Origin: UBA1672 sp050633645
GTDB taxonomy: Bacteria; Pseudomonadota; Alphaproteobacteria; Micavibrionales; Micavibrionaceae
Reading direction: 5' to 3'
DNA: 64,000 nucleotides
NCBI GenBank assembly: GCA_050633645.1
Contig: JBOEGX010000002.1
Coordinates: forward strand, 186,001-250,000
Within the stretch, counting starts at the first letter, position 1. Each line of letters begins with the position of its first letter. The notes beneath the pieces were generated by a model. That model was not told where the DNA came from. It did not search any database and was given only the letters and a program-made list of their open reading frames with translations. This document shows positions 43,871-55,600 of this stretch, piece after piece. The translations under genes were made by a program, and so were the position numbers.

Positions 43871-45009
43871 AATTAACGACAACGCTTTCATCATATTTGG
43901 CCAAACGCTACACGATAAACTTATGTATTCTGCTCTCCGCGCTGCTTGCCATCATCTATCTATTCGACACTGTTGAACTCATCCGCCGCGTCGGAAATCG
44001 CGAAGATATACCCATCACTCTTGTTTTACAAATGGGATTGCTAAAGCTCCCCGAGGTCGGGCAAACTCTATTCCCCTTTGGCGTCCTGTTCAGTGCCATG
44101 TTCACATTCTGGCAACTCACAAGACGATACGAACTCATCGTCGTGCGCGCAGCGGGCTTCTCAATTTGGCAATTCTTAACGCCTATTCTTGGCGTAGGCA
44201 TTCTGTTTGGAGTCCTGCAAATGACAGTCATAAACCCCGCAGGCGCCGTCCTCATCAGTAAATTCGAAGAGCTTGAGCGCAATCACTTGCGCTATCAAGA
44301 AAATCAAATCGCCGTTTTCAAAGAGGGGCTATGGCTCAAACAAGCCATACTGATCGAAGGAGAAAATGAAAGCGCAGAAGCAGTAGAAAAAACACTCATA
44401 AGCGGTTACGCTATTTTACACGCGCAAAAAATCAAACATCCCGAATGGATACTAAACAACGTAACAGTGTTATACTTCACCGATGACAATAACTATTTAC
44501 AACGTGTTGACGCAAAATCCGCAAAATTAAACAATAATTTTTGGGATTTAGAAAACGCAACCATCCATAAAATGTCTGGCGAATCACTACAGCTCGACAC
44601 GTATAAGGTTCCAACAAACCTAACCACCAAAGAAATAGAGGAAAGCTTCTCCTCCCCACAAAGCATGTCATTTTGGAAACTCCCCGCCTATATCCAAACC
44701 CTGGAATCAACGGGTTTCGATGCAACGCGCCTGAAAGTGTTTTATCAAAACCTTCTCTCTCAACCCCTCATGTTTTGTGCAATGATCCTGCTCGCTGCCA
44801 CCGTCTCTATGCGCCCACCAAGATCAAAAGGCACATTCACAATGATTGCCACTGGCGTTTTCATTGGCTTTATCGTGTTCTTCATGTCCAGCTTTTTACA
44901 AGCCCTCGGCTCATCACAACAAATTCCCGTAACACTTGCCGCATGGGCTCCCGCCCTCATCTCATTTTTGCTCGGTTTATCTGTCATCATGAATGTCGAA
45001 GATGGCTAA
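43867..45009 (+). CDS. lptG: LPS export permease LptG
   Basis: Second permease half of the LPS exporter; 380 residues with the same 3+3 helix plan and periplasmic jellyroll as LptF. The YjgQ-family segment LLKLPEVGQTLFPFGVLFSAMF is split by the coupling helix. Overlap of 4 bases with lptF (ATGA) implies coupled translation. Both partners are equal in number in the complex, consistent with this. Confidence 0.94.
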   Translation: MKLTTTLSSYLAKRYTINLCILLSALLAIIYLFDTVELIRRVGNREDIPITLVLQMGLLKLPEVGQTLFPFGVLFSAMFTFWQLTRRYELIVVRAAGFSIWQFLTPILGVGILFGVLQMTVINPAGAVLISKFEELERNHLRYQENQIAVFKEGLWLKQAILIEGENESAEAVEKTLISGYAILHAQKIKHPEWILNNVTVLYFTDDNNYLQRVDAKSAKLNNNFWDLENATIHKMSGESLQLDTYKVPTNLTTKEIEESFSSPQSMSFWKLPAYIQTLESTGFDATRLKVFYQNLLSQPLMFCAMILLAATVSMRPPRSKGTFTMIATGVFIGFIVFFMSSFLQALGSSQQIPVTLAAWAPALISFLLGLSVIMNVEDG

Positions 45010-45122
45010 AAAACATTCATACACAGCTTTTTTTTATTATACGCATTAACCATTTGATAATCCTTGCATGCTATCTAGGATATGTACTTGGGTTTTTCTG
45101 CGTTTTTTCTAAACAATATTAA

Positions 45123-45929
45123 ATGGATTTTACAATGGGTTATTCACCAAAAATTTCTAAACTAAGCGCAGCATCAAAAAAACTGCCAATCATCATGATG
45201 GCAACATTCGCATTAAGCGCCTGCGCCAGCACAAGCAACACAATTTACGAAGCGGGCATTGAAATAAGTGACCCATTTGAAGAACAAAACCGCCGCGTTA
45301 TGGCCTTTAACAAAGTCGTAGATGACAACGTTATTAATCCCGTTATAAAAGGATACAGATACGTAACCCCGCAACCAGCACGAAGCGGTATCCGCAACTT
45401 CCTTCGTAACTTACGAAGCCCGATAACACTTGCTAATCAAATTCTACAAGGCGATGCAGGCGGCGCGAAAAATGTATTACTTCGCACTGTTATAAATACA
45501 ACTGTTGGCGTTGGGGGCCTGTTTGACGTTGCTGGATATGAGGGCATTAAATACGAACCCGAAGATTTCGGACAAACATTGGCTGTATGGGGCGTTGAAC
45601 CAGGGCCATATATGGTTGTTCCGTTCATTGGCCCGTCATCTATGCGTGATTATACAGGTTACTTCGTTGATGGCGCTGCTGATCCTTTACGTTGGTATTT
45701 ATTCAATATCGACAAAATGGGAATTTACACGGCGAAATTCGGCGTTGATTACCTCGATATCCGTGATTCACTTATGGACACACTTGTCGAACTGGATCAA
45801 AGCTCGATTGATTATTACGCCGCAGTACGAAGCGCATATTATCAACATCGTAAAGCTTTGGTAAATGATCAGGATGGAACGGCGCAAACATCTATACCTG
45901 CCATTCCCTATTACGAAGATGACGAATAA
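45123..45929 (+). CDS. mlaA: Phospholipid-binding lipoprotein MlaA (VacJ)
   Basis: MlaA sits in the outer membrane and removes phospholipids from the outer leaflet, handing them to MlaC. An N-terminal signal with lipobox LSAC (acylated Cys at about 34) is followed by the VacJ domain: DPFEEQNRRVMAFNKVVDD, FLRNLRSPITLANQILQGD and EDFGQTLAVWGVEPGPYMV. 268 residues. mlaC follows after a hairpin terminator. The mlaDEF genes are not in the window. Confidence 0.93.
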   Translation: MDFTMGYSPKISKLSAASKKLPIIMMATFALSACASTSNTIYEAGIEISDPFEEQNRRVMAFNKVVDDNVINPVIKGYRYVTPQPARSGIRNFLRNLRSPITLANQILQGDAGGAKNVLLRTVINTTVGVGGLFDVAGYEGIKYEPEDFGQTLAVWGVEPGPYMVVPFIGPSSMRDYTGYFVDGAADPLRWYLFNIDKMGIYTAKFGVDYLDIRDSLMDTLVELDQSSIDYYAAVRSAYYQHRKALVNDQDGTAQTSIPAIPYYEDDE

Positions 45930-45959
45930 AATCATTTTGTTTTATTATTAACTATTCCC

Positions 45960-46000
45960 AACGAACTTTCTGTATAATATATAGGAAGTTCGTTTTTTTA
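45960..46000 (+). terminator. Terminator between mlaA and mlaC
   Basis: AACGAACTT (about 45960-45968) pairs with AAGTTCGTT (45987-45995) and a T run follows. The T run ends just before ATG 46001. The loop contains TATAAT, which could be the -10 of an mlaC promoter. Confidence 0.75.
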
Positions 46001-46018
46001 ATGCATAAGGAAAAAGCC

Positions 46019-46666
46019 TTGTTAAGTAAGAAATTATTATTATCTGTTTGTACACTCGCATTATTGCCAGCATCTCTGCACGCAATGAACGCCTCTTTGA
46101 TCACAATGGGTAAGGATACATCACAAGTAGTTTTAATCGCAAACTCAATCGAGGATGAGGCACAAGGTTTCATCTCCAATTTATCAGAACAAGGCATCGG
46201 CTTCCTTCAAAATAAGGATATATCACAAGAAGAACGCGAAAAAGAATTCCGCAAATTGCTGCAAAATAATTTCGACATGAAAACCATTGGCCGCTTTGCC
46301 CTTGGAAGATATTGGAAAACCAGTTCAAAAGAACAACAAAATGAATATCTCGACTTGTTCGAAAATATGATTGTGAATGTCTATTCGCGGCGTTTTAGCG
46401 AATATAACGGCGAAGCCTTAACCGTGAAATCCGCCCGCCCCGAGGGCAAGGCAGATGTCCTTGTTCAATCTTCTATTATCCCCGCAAACGGATCCGAAGT
46501 TTCCGTTGACTGGCGCGTACGTAAAAAGAAAAACGGGCAATTCAAGGTAATTGATATCATGGTAGAGGGCGTAAGCATGTCCCTGACACAACGCTCCGAC
46601 TTCGCCTCTGTGATACAACGCGGCGGCGGCAACATTGATGTCCTGCTCGCTCATTTACGAAAGTAA
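46019..46666 (+). CDS. mlaC: MlaC-like phospholipid transport substrate-binding protein
   Basis: MlaC (Ttg2D) shuttles phospholipids through the periplasm between MlaA and the MlaFEDB transporter. About 215 residues: a signal peptide (LSKKLLLSVCTLALLPASLHA) and then the ABC transporter auxiliary domain with KLLQNNFDMKTIGRFALGRY, RFSEYNGEAL and VDWRVRKKKNGQFKVIDIMV as markers. The frame is open from ATG 46001, but that codon abuts the terminator and has no ribosome-binding site; TTG 46019 has AAGGA at the right distance. A TTG start would reduce translation. Confidence 0.88.
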   Translation: MLSKKLLLSVCTLALLPASLHAMNASLITMGKDTSQVVLIANSIEDEAQGFISNLSEQGIGFLQNKDISQEEREKEFRKLLQNNFDMKTIGRFALGRYWKTSSKEQQNEYLDLFENMIVNVYSRRFSEYNGEALTVKSARPEGKADVLVQSSIIPANGSEVSVDWRVRKKKNGQFKVIDIMVEGVSMSLTQRSDFASVIQRGGGNIDVLLAHLRK

Positions 46667-46684
46667 AAACCAGCCAATATCTAT

Positions 46685-49681
46685 TTAAGACTTAAGACCT
46701 AAATTCAGAACCTGTGCATCCGTAACGGCATCACCCCTACCCTTACCAATCACAGACTGAAGGTGGGCATTGGTCATATTCGTACCACGATACATCTTAC
46801 CCGCCAAATCACCCGCCGGATCACCTGCATGCTCTTGGAACGTACTCACGGTCACACCCATCCAACGCATAATATTATTGGGTATGGAATCAATCATTTT
46901 GAAACATGATAAACCAATCATATAAACAATAATCGTATAAACAATCGTATAAAATAATTCATCTATAGGACCACGCAAGTAATTGAGCGTACTTTCCCCT
47001 GGTGCCAACCCTCCCGTATTGGTAAGGGCAGCTTCAAAATCAAAACCAGCAGAAACAAACACCATCAAATTATATGCGTCATGCAGACCATCCACCAAAG
47101 CCGCAAACAACCCAATACTCCCGATAAGACCAACAATAATCAATGTTGGACGAATTAAAATCTCCATCAAAAGAAAATAACCATTCGTCGCCCAAGGCCC
47201 CGGCAGCCCCTCACCATCCATTTTCAAATGTGCAATCGCCCAAAGCGGCATGGCAACGACGGCCTCAAAAATACTTTTCACCCAACCACTAAAGGCAAAA
47301 AAGAAATAAATAAACGGCATAAGCGGCAAGACATAATACAAAATAAAACCAATAGAAAAGCCAATCATTGCAAATTTAAACGCAAACTGACCCGCCAATT
47401 TTGAAATACTCCCCATAAAATCGTCAGATAAAATTTCGCCGATACCTTGACCAACAACCCCAACAAAAAGATTTCGAATAGCGGCATCCACCATAGATTT
47501 TCCCATAGAACTTAACATCGCCAACGGATGAGCATCATTGTTTTTTCTAATATCAAATAACCCATGAGTACCCAAGATCATATTAAGAACATCCAAAACA
47601 GCATTACTGTTTTTCCGCGTGAAAACAGTTTCCTGCACATCTGACGAATTCCAAATCGAATATACGGTATAGAGCAACGCTGCTATTTCCTGATCGCCAG
47701 GGCTTGGCAGATGCGCAAGCTGACCATCTTGAAGCTTAGGATTAAAACGATCAGAAAACGACATATTCGCATCATTACCCTTATGCTGCTCAGCCACCTT
47801 TTCCATCACCATTGGATATTTAAACGGACGCGGAATATTCTGCATTGCCGAAGCCATAACACCATTAAGATTAGCGATATTATTATACCATATGGCCGCC
47901 CCCGCCCAACCACGTTGACGGAATAAAACAGGCATCGTCAAGTTATTCATATACGCCGGATCATCATAATCAGTTCTTACTTCATCAAATATTCCGGGCG
48001 ATCCTAAAAAATCTTTATTATACCCATCATATCCATCAATATTTTTTCTTGCGCTTGATGCCGTTAACCACTGTGTTGTGTCCGTAACTGTCGGAGCCGT
48101 AGGCCCAGGATAAAAAGTATAAGAAGCATCAAGACAAGCATTATTATTACCATGAGGCAAATCTGCAGAAGCCATACAATATGCAGTCAAATCCATAAGA
48201 TCATCAATCATAAGATATTCTCGCAGCGAACGATAGTAATTCGTAAATAACGGAATAGGCCCACCAAATGTATTTCCAATAACATTCGGGTCAAATGACG
48301 TAGGCTCCATATGAATTTCACCACATGTTGGCTCTACATATCCCCAATGCTTGTCATGCGCCCCAGGAAGATTTGACGGAGTTATGGCCGTACCACCAGG
48401 CGGGTTATAATGCCCAAAACGTAATATAATCGGTTGATACCGAGAGAATTTGAGCGCCATTTCTGGATCAGAATCAACGCCACTATTAATAAAATCCAAA
48501 TGATCCTGCGGCAAGCCATCCCAAGGGTTTAATGGCGCTCCACCCATTGCATTATATGCAGAAGTTGTTCCATCATGCATCGTCACTGGAGCTGTATTAT
48601 CACTATGTTCTCTAACGAGATAAGGACGAACATCTATACCATTTATAATTTTTTCAGCAAAAATACATGTGCGAACAATATGCATAAACTGCGATATAAT
48701 TCCGACCTCAGGAACATTCGGTGTTGCAATCAAAGAACGGCCATTTCCCAAATACGACGACACCGGCCCCCCTGAACTAGAAGAACTACTATCCGTCCCT
48801 GGAACCCCGTCCAAAAACCGTATCCAGGCATTGGTGGCCATATTTGAACCATACTTCGCAACGGCTAAAGTAATAAGCTGAGCGCTATTAATACCTGCAT
48901 TATTACCAGAAGTCGAAATAGGTGCAATCAATATAAAAAACACGAGTAATCTTGGCAAAAACCAAGCCCTATTAAGCCTCTTACCAAATGGTGTTCCCGA
49001 CGTAACGGTTTCCCCAATGATTGCAATGACGTAATACAAAATAATGATCAATGCAACAATGGACAAACCCATCGTATAAAAATGCAAAAGCCCGTGAAGA
49101 GCCAAATGCATGGGACTAGGAAAAGAAGCAGGAGAAGCAACCACACTACCCGCCGTAGAACCAATACAATTAATACCCGGATTAGAATAACAAGACCCAA
49201 AGAAACCTGTTCCACCGCCGCCGCCAGACAACGTCATAGCACCAAAAACACGATCTAAAACTATAAACGCAAAATCCTGCTGTGGGCCATGAGGAGTATC
49301 CCGAAAAATATTGGCCCAACCAAGCCCCCAAGACGATGCAAACACGGGCGTAGAAATCAATGAGAACACAAGCAAGCCTATTTGCAAAAACAACAAAAAC
49401 AAACCAGCAAGCAAAGTAAAATATATAATAATTTTATCTATATTTTGCCTTGAAAATTCAAGATTACGACCAGCCTCAGCAATAACATGCCGCACACCAA
49501 ACCGTCCATAATTAGAAGCATTCATATAAGGATGACTACGTGGCAATAATCCAACATTGCAATAAATTGCCGCCATTACAGATGCTAAAAACTGAAAACC
49601 CGACGCAAGAAGAGATTTGCACCGAGGCAAAATCCCAGGAAACATAGTATAAGCAACAAAACTTCTACTTGTTGATTGCAT
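46685..49681 (-). CDS. DotA/TraY-like polytopic membrane protein, copy 1
   Basis: 998 residues. Resembles the DotA/TraY family of type IVB secretion and IncI conjugation, inner-membrane proteins of about 1000 residues with a large periplasmic region. N-terminal block: NYGRFGVRHVIAEAGRNLEF, then a membrane helix; next a periplasmic loop with Cys residues (SCYSNPGINC), two helices (about 205-265), a variable periplasmic region (about 270-690), and a conserved C-terminal block of about five helices (PLMPFIYFFFAFSGWVKSIF, PLWAIAHLKMDGEGLPGP, IPNNIMRWMG). It is the third gene in the transcript, 22 bases after copy 2. Confidence 0.8.
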   Translation of the reverse strand: MQSTSRSFVAYTMFPGILPRCKSLLASGFQFLASVMAAIYCNVGLLPRSHPYMNASNYGRFGVRHVIAEAGRNLEFSRQNIDKIIIYFTLLAGLFLLFLQIGLLVFSLISTPVFASSWGLGWANIFRDTPHGPQQDFAFIVLDRVFGAMTLSGGGGGTGFFGSCYSNPGINCIGSTAGSVVASPASFPSPMHLALHGLLHFYTMGLSIVALIIILYYVIAIIGETVTSGTPFGKRLNRAWFLPRLLVFFILIAPISTSGNNAGINSAQLITLAVAKYGSNMATNAWIRFLDGVPGTDSSSSSSGGPVSSYLGNGRSLIATPNVPEVGIISQFMHIVRTCIFAEKIINGIDVRPYLVREHSDNTAPVTMHDGTTSAYNAMGGAPLNPWDGLPQDHLDFINSGVDSDPEMALKFSRYQPIILRFGHYNPPGGTAITPSNLPGAHDKHWGYVEPTCGEIHMEPTSFDPNVIGNTFGGPIPLFTNYYRSLREYLMIDDLMDLTAYCMASADLPHGNNNACLDASYTFYPGPTAPTVTDTTQWLTASSARKNIDGYDGYNKDFLGSPGIFDEVRTDYDDPAYMNNLTMPVLFRQRGWAGAAIWYNNIANLNGVMASAMQNIPRPFKYPMVMEKVAEQHKGNDANMSFSDRFNPKLQDGQLAHLPSPGDQEIAALLYTVYSIWNSSDVQETVFTRKNSNAVLDVLNMILGTHGLFDIRKNNDAHPLAMLSSMGKSMVDAAIRNLFVGVVGQGIGEILSDDFMGSISKLAGQFAFKFAMIGFSIGFILYYVLPLMPFIYFFFAFSGWVKSIFEAVVAMPLWAIAHLKMDGEGLPGPWATNGYFLLMEILIRPTLIIVGLIGSIGLFAALVDGLHDAYNLMVFVSAGFDFEAALTNTGGLAPGESTLNYLRGPIDELFYTIVYTIIVYMIGLSCFKMIDSIPNNIMRWMGVTVSTFQEHAGDPAGDLAGKMYRGTNMTNAHLQSVIGKGRGDAVTDAQVLNLGLKS

Positions 49682-49703
49682 CTTTTACCAATCACCTTCC
49701 ATA

Positions 49704-52571
49704 TTAGCTTGTAGCCGCACCGACCAATGAGTTCAGACCGCCACCAATTTTACCTGTGGCTTGCTGTGAACCGATAGATGCCTTAGATACCAAGGTTTCC
49801 GCAGGGTTCTCACGTTGGTCACCAAACGTCGCGACACTTTGACCCATCCATCTCAAAATATTATTCGGAATGGTATCAATCAATTTAAACGAAGACATTC
49901 CAAGAAGGTAAACAATGATCGCATAAATAACAGTATAGAAAAATTGATCAATCAACCCCCTCATTTTATCCAAATTCAAAATGGTTGAGTCTGTCAAAGC
50001 GGTATCCACATGAAAACCACCCAAATTTGCAACCGCAATATCAAAGGCCGTATTCAAAACCCCAACCAAGGCTGAATAAATCGAGATACTAGCCAGCAAT
50101 CCGAATAAAATAAGGATCGGCCGCAAAAACACCTCAAAAATCAAATAATAGCCATTAAGAGCAGCTTGCCCCGGAAGTCCATGCCCATCAATTCTGATAT
50201 GAGCAAGTGCCCAAAGCGGCGCACCAACCATCGCTTCAAATATTCCTTTAATCCACCCGCCAACAGCAAAGAAGAAATAAATAAAAGGCAAAAACGGAAC
50301 AACATAAAATAACACAAAGCCAACCGTCAAACCGAGCATAGCCACAGTAACAAAAAAGCTCGCAGATAATTTCGCCAACTGCTTCGGCGCGGCCTTACCA
50401 GCAACAGCACTCACCCCTGATATAACCGCCGCATAACCAAGAGAACGTATAGAACTCTCAACCAAAGACCGTCCAATACCAGACAACATCGCAAGCGGAT
50501 GCGTATTCTGATTATAGCGTAAATCATAAAGTCCATCTAAACCTAAAATAGACGATATTGCAGATAAAATCGGATTATCCGCAGGTTTTTGAGCATCTCC
50601 TCCAGCAGCCAAATCCCAGCCATGATATGCGTCCCACATTGAAGCGGCAAATTCATAACCATAAACCTTATCGAGTAAGGACTTCGGACTATCAACCTTT
50701 GTAAGTTCAGGATCGAATTGTTTTCCTGCTTCAACTGCCTCATCATATTTGGCCTTCAAATCCCAAACCTGCTCCATGATTTCTGGATAATTTGCAACCA
50801 CAGGAACAGCCGCAACAGCCGCCGTCATACTACCATTCATCTCCGAAATGCGGTTATACCAAATACCTGCGCCAGCCCAACCTTTTTGATAAAGCGCAGA
50901 CGCACTATTAGAAGGGTTACCCCATTTCGAGCTCCCATTTTGTGCAGCAACCGCAGCAGTAATAGTAGTATTAACGTCCACCATAACCAACCCATTATAC
51001 TCCTGCACATAATTAGGCGTAAGCAGGCCAGCAACATCGGGCCCTGGTGGTGCTGCAGGTAAACCCTCAACAATCCTATCCACCACATGCCTGAAACGGC
51101 GGTTATTACTTACAGATTCAGGAGCAGCCCCCCCTGCAGAATAGAAACCTCCATTCCCAGCATTCCACATATTGCGTGTAATATCATAAAAGCCCTGCTG
51201 CATTATATAGGGGCCTTCCGCCGCGGAGCTTGACGGTCTGGGATCAAATATTGGAATGTGTAAATCACCACAAATAGGCGCAACAGAATTACGTTCATGT
51301 CCGAATTTTTGTACATTTCTAACGCCGAAACGAACAACCATTGTATCCACACCCTGATCTAAAAGAGTAAGAGCTGTGGCATACGTAGTCGCATTCAAGA
51401 GGTAAACATTACTGCCGCTGGCTGAATCCCCTAAAATATAGGCCTGAATAAAATCTGCGGGTGGGGGGGATGCTCCACCAGCCTCAAACCTAATATAGTG
51501 ATCATAATTATACTTACACGCCAATGCAACAAACATAAACTGCGTCCAGGCTCCAATCTTCGGAGTCGAAGGAACTGAAACAAGGTCTAACGTACTGCCA
51601 TAATACCCAGAATTCAAAGTATCATTAAAATACCGCCAACCATTTGATGCAAATGCAGATCCAAATTTCGCTGCATATAAAACGGCATATTGGGAAGAAT
51701 TTAAACCCGTTGTCAAAGGCATCAGTAAACCAAAAGCAACAACAATACGAAGAGGCGCCCATGTTTTATTAAAACGCCGTCCAAATGGAATACCGCTTTG
51801 CGCTGTTTCTGCAAGAATGGTCATAATAAAATAAGACGTAATAATAACCGCAATAATCAACAAACCTGTACTATAAATACTAAAAATACGGTGCAACCCT
51901 AAATGATACGGAAATGGAAAATTAGTATGTGACGCCGATGAAAACGGGCCAAAAATACTTGGGTTAAATGCAGCAGAAACAGGCATATCAGAACTATTAG
52001 TCGCAGAACCAAGAGCGCGCCACTCATAAACGGGCGTACCAAAATTATTATGGCAGGCCGTTGTCGTTCCGATACAAGATTCGAAAAAACCTCCACCAAC
52101 ACCTGCGCCTGGATGCGGAACACCAAAAACCATATCCAACATAATAAACGCCAGATCCTGACTTCTATATCCAGCATTATTTATAAAGAAAAAACCAGTC
52201 CAGTTGGTTGGCATAACGCCTGCCGCTGCTGGTTGAAAAAACACCATCGCCGCCAGTGCGACAAACTGCATAACAAAGATGACGAGCCCCGCCAACACCG
52301 CGACAAACAAAACAATCTGGTCAATTGTACGCCAACTAAATGTTATATTTCTGGCCGCTTCTGCAACAACATGACGAATACCAAATCGTCCTATATTACG
52401 CGGATAAAGATATGGATGATTACGCGGTAAAAGACCAACCATTTGATAAACAATCGCGATAAAATATGGGACATAACCAAACCCGCCCATAAACAATGAA
52501 TGAATGCGCGTGCCAATCTCTGGCAAAACCATATATCTAAATAATCCCTTTGGTAATGCAAAAGTAAACAT
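49704..52571 (-). CDS. DotA/TraY-like polytopic membrane protein, copy 2
   Basis: 955 residues, homologous to copies 1 and 3 along its length. Shared blocks are NIGRFGIRHVVAEAARNITF, HPLAMLSGIGRSLVESSIRS, PFLPFIYFFFAVGGWIKGIF, PLWALAHIRIDGHGLPGQ and IPNNILRWMGQSVATFGDQ. The loop cysteines are conserved (SCIGTTTAC). The middle periplasmic region is Gly/Ala/Ser-rich and differs strongly between copies. The start is ATG 52571; it lies 45 bases after copy 3. Confidence 0.8.
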   Translation of the reverse strand: MFTFALPKGLFRYMVLPEIGTRIHSLFMGGFGYVPYFIAIVYQMVGLLPRNHPYLYPRNIGRFGIRHVVAEAARNITFSWRTIDQIVLFVAVLAGLVIFVMQFVALAAMVFFQPAAAGVMPTNWTGFFFINNAGYRSQDLAFIMLDMVFGVPHPGAGVGGGFFESCIGTTTACHNNFGTPVYEWRALGSATNSSDMPVSAAFNPSIFGPFSSASHTNFPFPYHLGLHRIFSIYSTGLLIIAVIITSYFIMTILAETAQSGIPFGRRFNKTWAPLRIVVAFGLLMPLTTGLNSSQYAVLYAAKFGSAFASNGWRYFNDTLNSGYYGSTLDLVSVPSTPKIGAWTQFMFVALACKYNYDHYIRFEAGGASPPPADFIQAYILGDSASGSNVYLLNATTYATALTLLDQGVDTMVVRFGVRNVQKFGHERNSVAPICGDLHIPIFDPRPSSSAAEGPYIMQQGFYDITRNMWNAGNGGFYSAGGAAPESVSNNRRFRHVVDRIVEGLPAAPPGPDVAGLLTPNYVQEYNGLVMVDVNTTITAAVAAQNGSSKWGNPSNSASALYQKGWAGAGIWYNRISEMNGSMTAAVAAVPVVANYPEIMEQVWDLKAKYDEAVEAGKQFDPELTKVDSPKSLLDKVYGYEFAASMWDAYHGWDLAAGGDAQKPADNPILSAISSILGLDGLYDLRYNQNTHPLAMLSGIGRSLVESSIRSLGYAAVISGVSAVAGKAAPKQLAKLSASFFVTVAMLGLTVGFVLFYVVPFLPFIYFFFAVGGWIKGIFEAMVGAPLWALAHIRIDGHGLPGQAALNGYYLIFEVFLRPILILFGLLASISIYSALVGVLNTAFDIAVANLGGFHVDTALTDSTILNLDKMRGLIDQFFYTVIYAIIVYLLGMSSFKLIDTIPNNILRWMGQSVATFGDQRENPAETLVSKASIGSQQATGKIGGGLNSLVGAATS

Positions 52572-52616
52572 TCGTTACGCCTTTTTATCCAACATATTAT
52601 TAACCATCATTATTAT

Positions 52617-55600
52617 CTAATCACCTGGAGTGTTAGGTTTAGGAGCAGGCTTAGGAGGATTTACAAAATCATTTATTTGTCGCCCTAAAACACCGCCACC
52701 GCCTCCGGCAACATCACGTATAGCACCAGCCGCTTGATTACCAATCGTCATACCACCAACCGTCGCATAACGCGTAATACTATCAATACTCTCCTGATCA
52801 ATATCACCAAATGATGATACCCCCGCACCAGCCCAACGAAGAATATTATCAGGAATTTTATCAATCAATTTAAACGATGCCAAAGCCATCATATAACAAA
52901 TAATCGTGTAAATAATTGTAAAGAAGAACTGATCAATAATCCCGCGACGGAAATCCGCATCATCAATCGCGCCCATCCCAAGAATATCAGAATTCGGCGT
53001 AAAACCAGCGGTATTCGCGGCAACCAAATCCCAAATCAAATTAAGAACCCGAACCTGCGTTGCAAAAATACCAATAGCCGCAATCAAACCGATAACAGTA
53101 AGGATCGGCCTAATAAATATCTCCATAATAAGGAAGTAACCATTTTGCGCCGCATCACCAGGTAAACCGTCACCATCAATTCGCAAATGCGCAAGCGCCC
53201 ATAACGGCACACCAACCATAGATTCAAATATAGATTTAACCCAAGACGCCACCGCAAAGTAGAAATATATAAACGGTAAAAACGGCAAAATATAAAACAG
53301 CACAAACCCAGCCGTAAGCCCCATAAAGGCAAGAGAAAAGAATACGCTACTAACCGCTTCAGAAAATGCGGCAATGCCCTTGGTCTTTTCAAACGCTTTA
53401 AGCGCTCCACCCAAAAATGCCGTTGCCGAAGAGGCCGCCATATCAAAGATTGCAGAATCAACCAACCCCTTACCAACAGCAACAAGTTGTGCCAAAGGAT
53501 GCAAGTGCCTGTTTGATGTTCTCATCGCCGCAAGGCCCTGCGTACCAAGCAACATATTCATAGCCGTTAAAAATACATTTTGAAGCTGAACACGACTAAG
53601 ATTATTCGGGTTTTTAACGTCCCCATTATTCCAATACTCATAAACAGCTGCTAATGGCTTGGCGACTTCGTTAATAACAGCATCCCCTTCCTCAACACCA
53701 AAATGTTTAGACGGAGAATTTTCTGATCCAGGCGGCAAGGTCGGATTAAAAATTTCCGCAGTCACAGCTTTATCTTCTTTCATTTTCACTGTACGAACCT
53801 GCTCCATAACCAATGGATATCGATCAAGAACGGGAATCGCTTTCACCCCATCAATCCAACCACCATTAATTTCGGCAATACGATTATACCAAACGCCTGC
53901 CCCACCCCAGCCAAGCTCGGCCATTTGCGTAGTATAATCAGAATACAAGGAATTCAGAACGTAATTCCTCCATGCCTCAATAACTGCAAACCGAAGAGTC
54001 GCAGGCGCAGGCGCACCCGGCCCACCAGCATAAATATCAATCATTCCAGATTTCCACTCAGATTTAGGCGGACGATCTCGACATTCCTGAGCAGTCGGCT
54101 GAAATCCACCAGGAGGAACGGCAAGACCCACCCCCGAAAGATTCGAATCGAGACATACATCTACGCCTGGCGGCAAAGTGATCGAAGTATCTGAAGGCAA
54201 ACTAAAAACCATACTTGAAACATAACTCCGCGCAAACTGCTTCATACGATTATCATCTTTCCACATACGCAAAACCGTCTGATAATAAAAACGCAGCATA
54301 TGATCCGCACCACCACGATTAGAATTCGCACCACCAATATCAGAAAGATTAACAACAGGAATACGCACATCTCCACAATATGGGATCACAGACCCAGGGT
54401 ACCCCGAATACCGCGCACCCTCACCATGTTCACCAAATCGAATAACAATATCAGCCCCAAAGTAAAAACTAAGAGCCTCAATATAAGTAGGACTAGTAGC
54501 ATTAGTCACAAATTGCCTGGAAGCAGGATTCCCATTAATAGTCGTCGAACCACCAATTCCGCCCGTACCAACAGCGTTCATCGCTGTTGTCGCCTCTTTA
54601 ACCAAAAAAGGCTCAATCTTATAGGTATTTGCAGCCGTAGAACTCGTGTAATCTCCATCCAACGCTGGATAACTTCCACTTGCTGCCGTCGCCTCATTAT
54701 CTTTACCAGCCACCATTCTGTGATAAGCATAGGCACAAGCATGCACCAAAGACATCGTTTCAACCAATGGCGTAATATCTGGCGCCTCAGGCATCGCTAA
54801 ATATGTATAGCGCTCCCCAAATGGATTACCACCAGACCCTGAAAATTGGGCATGAGAAGTAATCGCTTGATTATAACTCGTCCAACCACTGGTCGCAAAG
54901 CTAGAACCATATTTCGCCGCATAAAGCACAACATATTGCCCCGAACCAATCCCATAATTAATCGGCATCAACAGCCCAAGCGCAACAACCAAGCGTATAG
55001 GCACCCAAACATTTTGAAAACGCTGCCCAAATGCAGTTCCACTCACCGCAGTTTCAAGAACAAGAACAACAATAAAATATAGAAAAATCAGAACAGCAAT
55101 CATCATCAGAGCCGTTGAATAAAAACGGAAAAGCCCATGCAACGCGGAATGATACGGCAATGGAACAACAGCCGCCCCCGTTGCAGGACCAGCAACATTA
55201 GCAGCAATTCCAGTCGCATAATGCGTACAATTTGCAGGCGTCACAGATGAACAAAAGATATCAGGAAGACCAAAAACACGATCCAAAAGATTAAATGCAA
55301 TATCCTCACTTGGGTCTGGCGTATCAAACCAAGAAAAAGCCATAACTGCAGGAAAGAAAATCGGCGCCACAAACGTAAAAATCAGGACAAAAAGCTGAGC
55401 AACCAAAATCAATAGCCCAGCCAATAACGCAAAATATATAAGAATTTGATCAATATGGTTTCGTGAAAACTTCAAATGACGCGTTGCCTCTGCAACAACA
55501 TGACGAATACCGTACCGCCCCATATTTTGTGTTTGAAGATACGGGTGGTTATCAGGAAGAATTCGTACCATACAATATATATGCGCCATTAAAAACGCAA

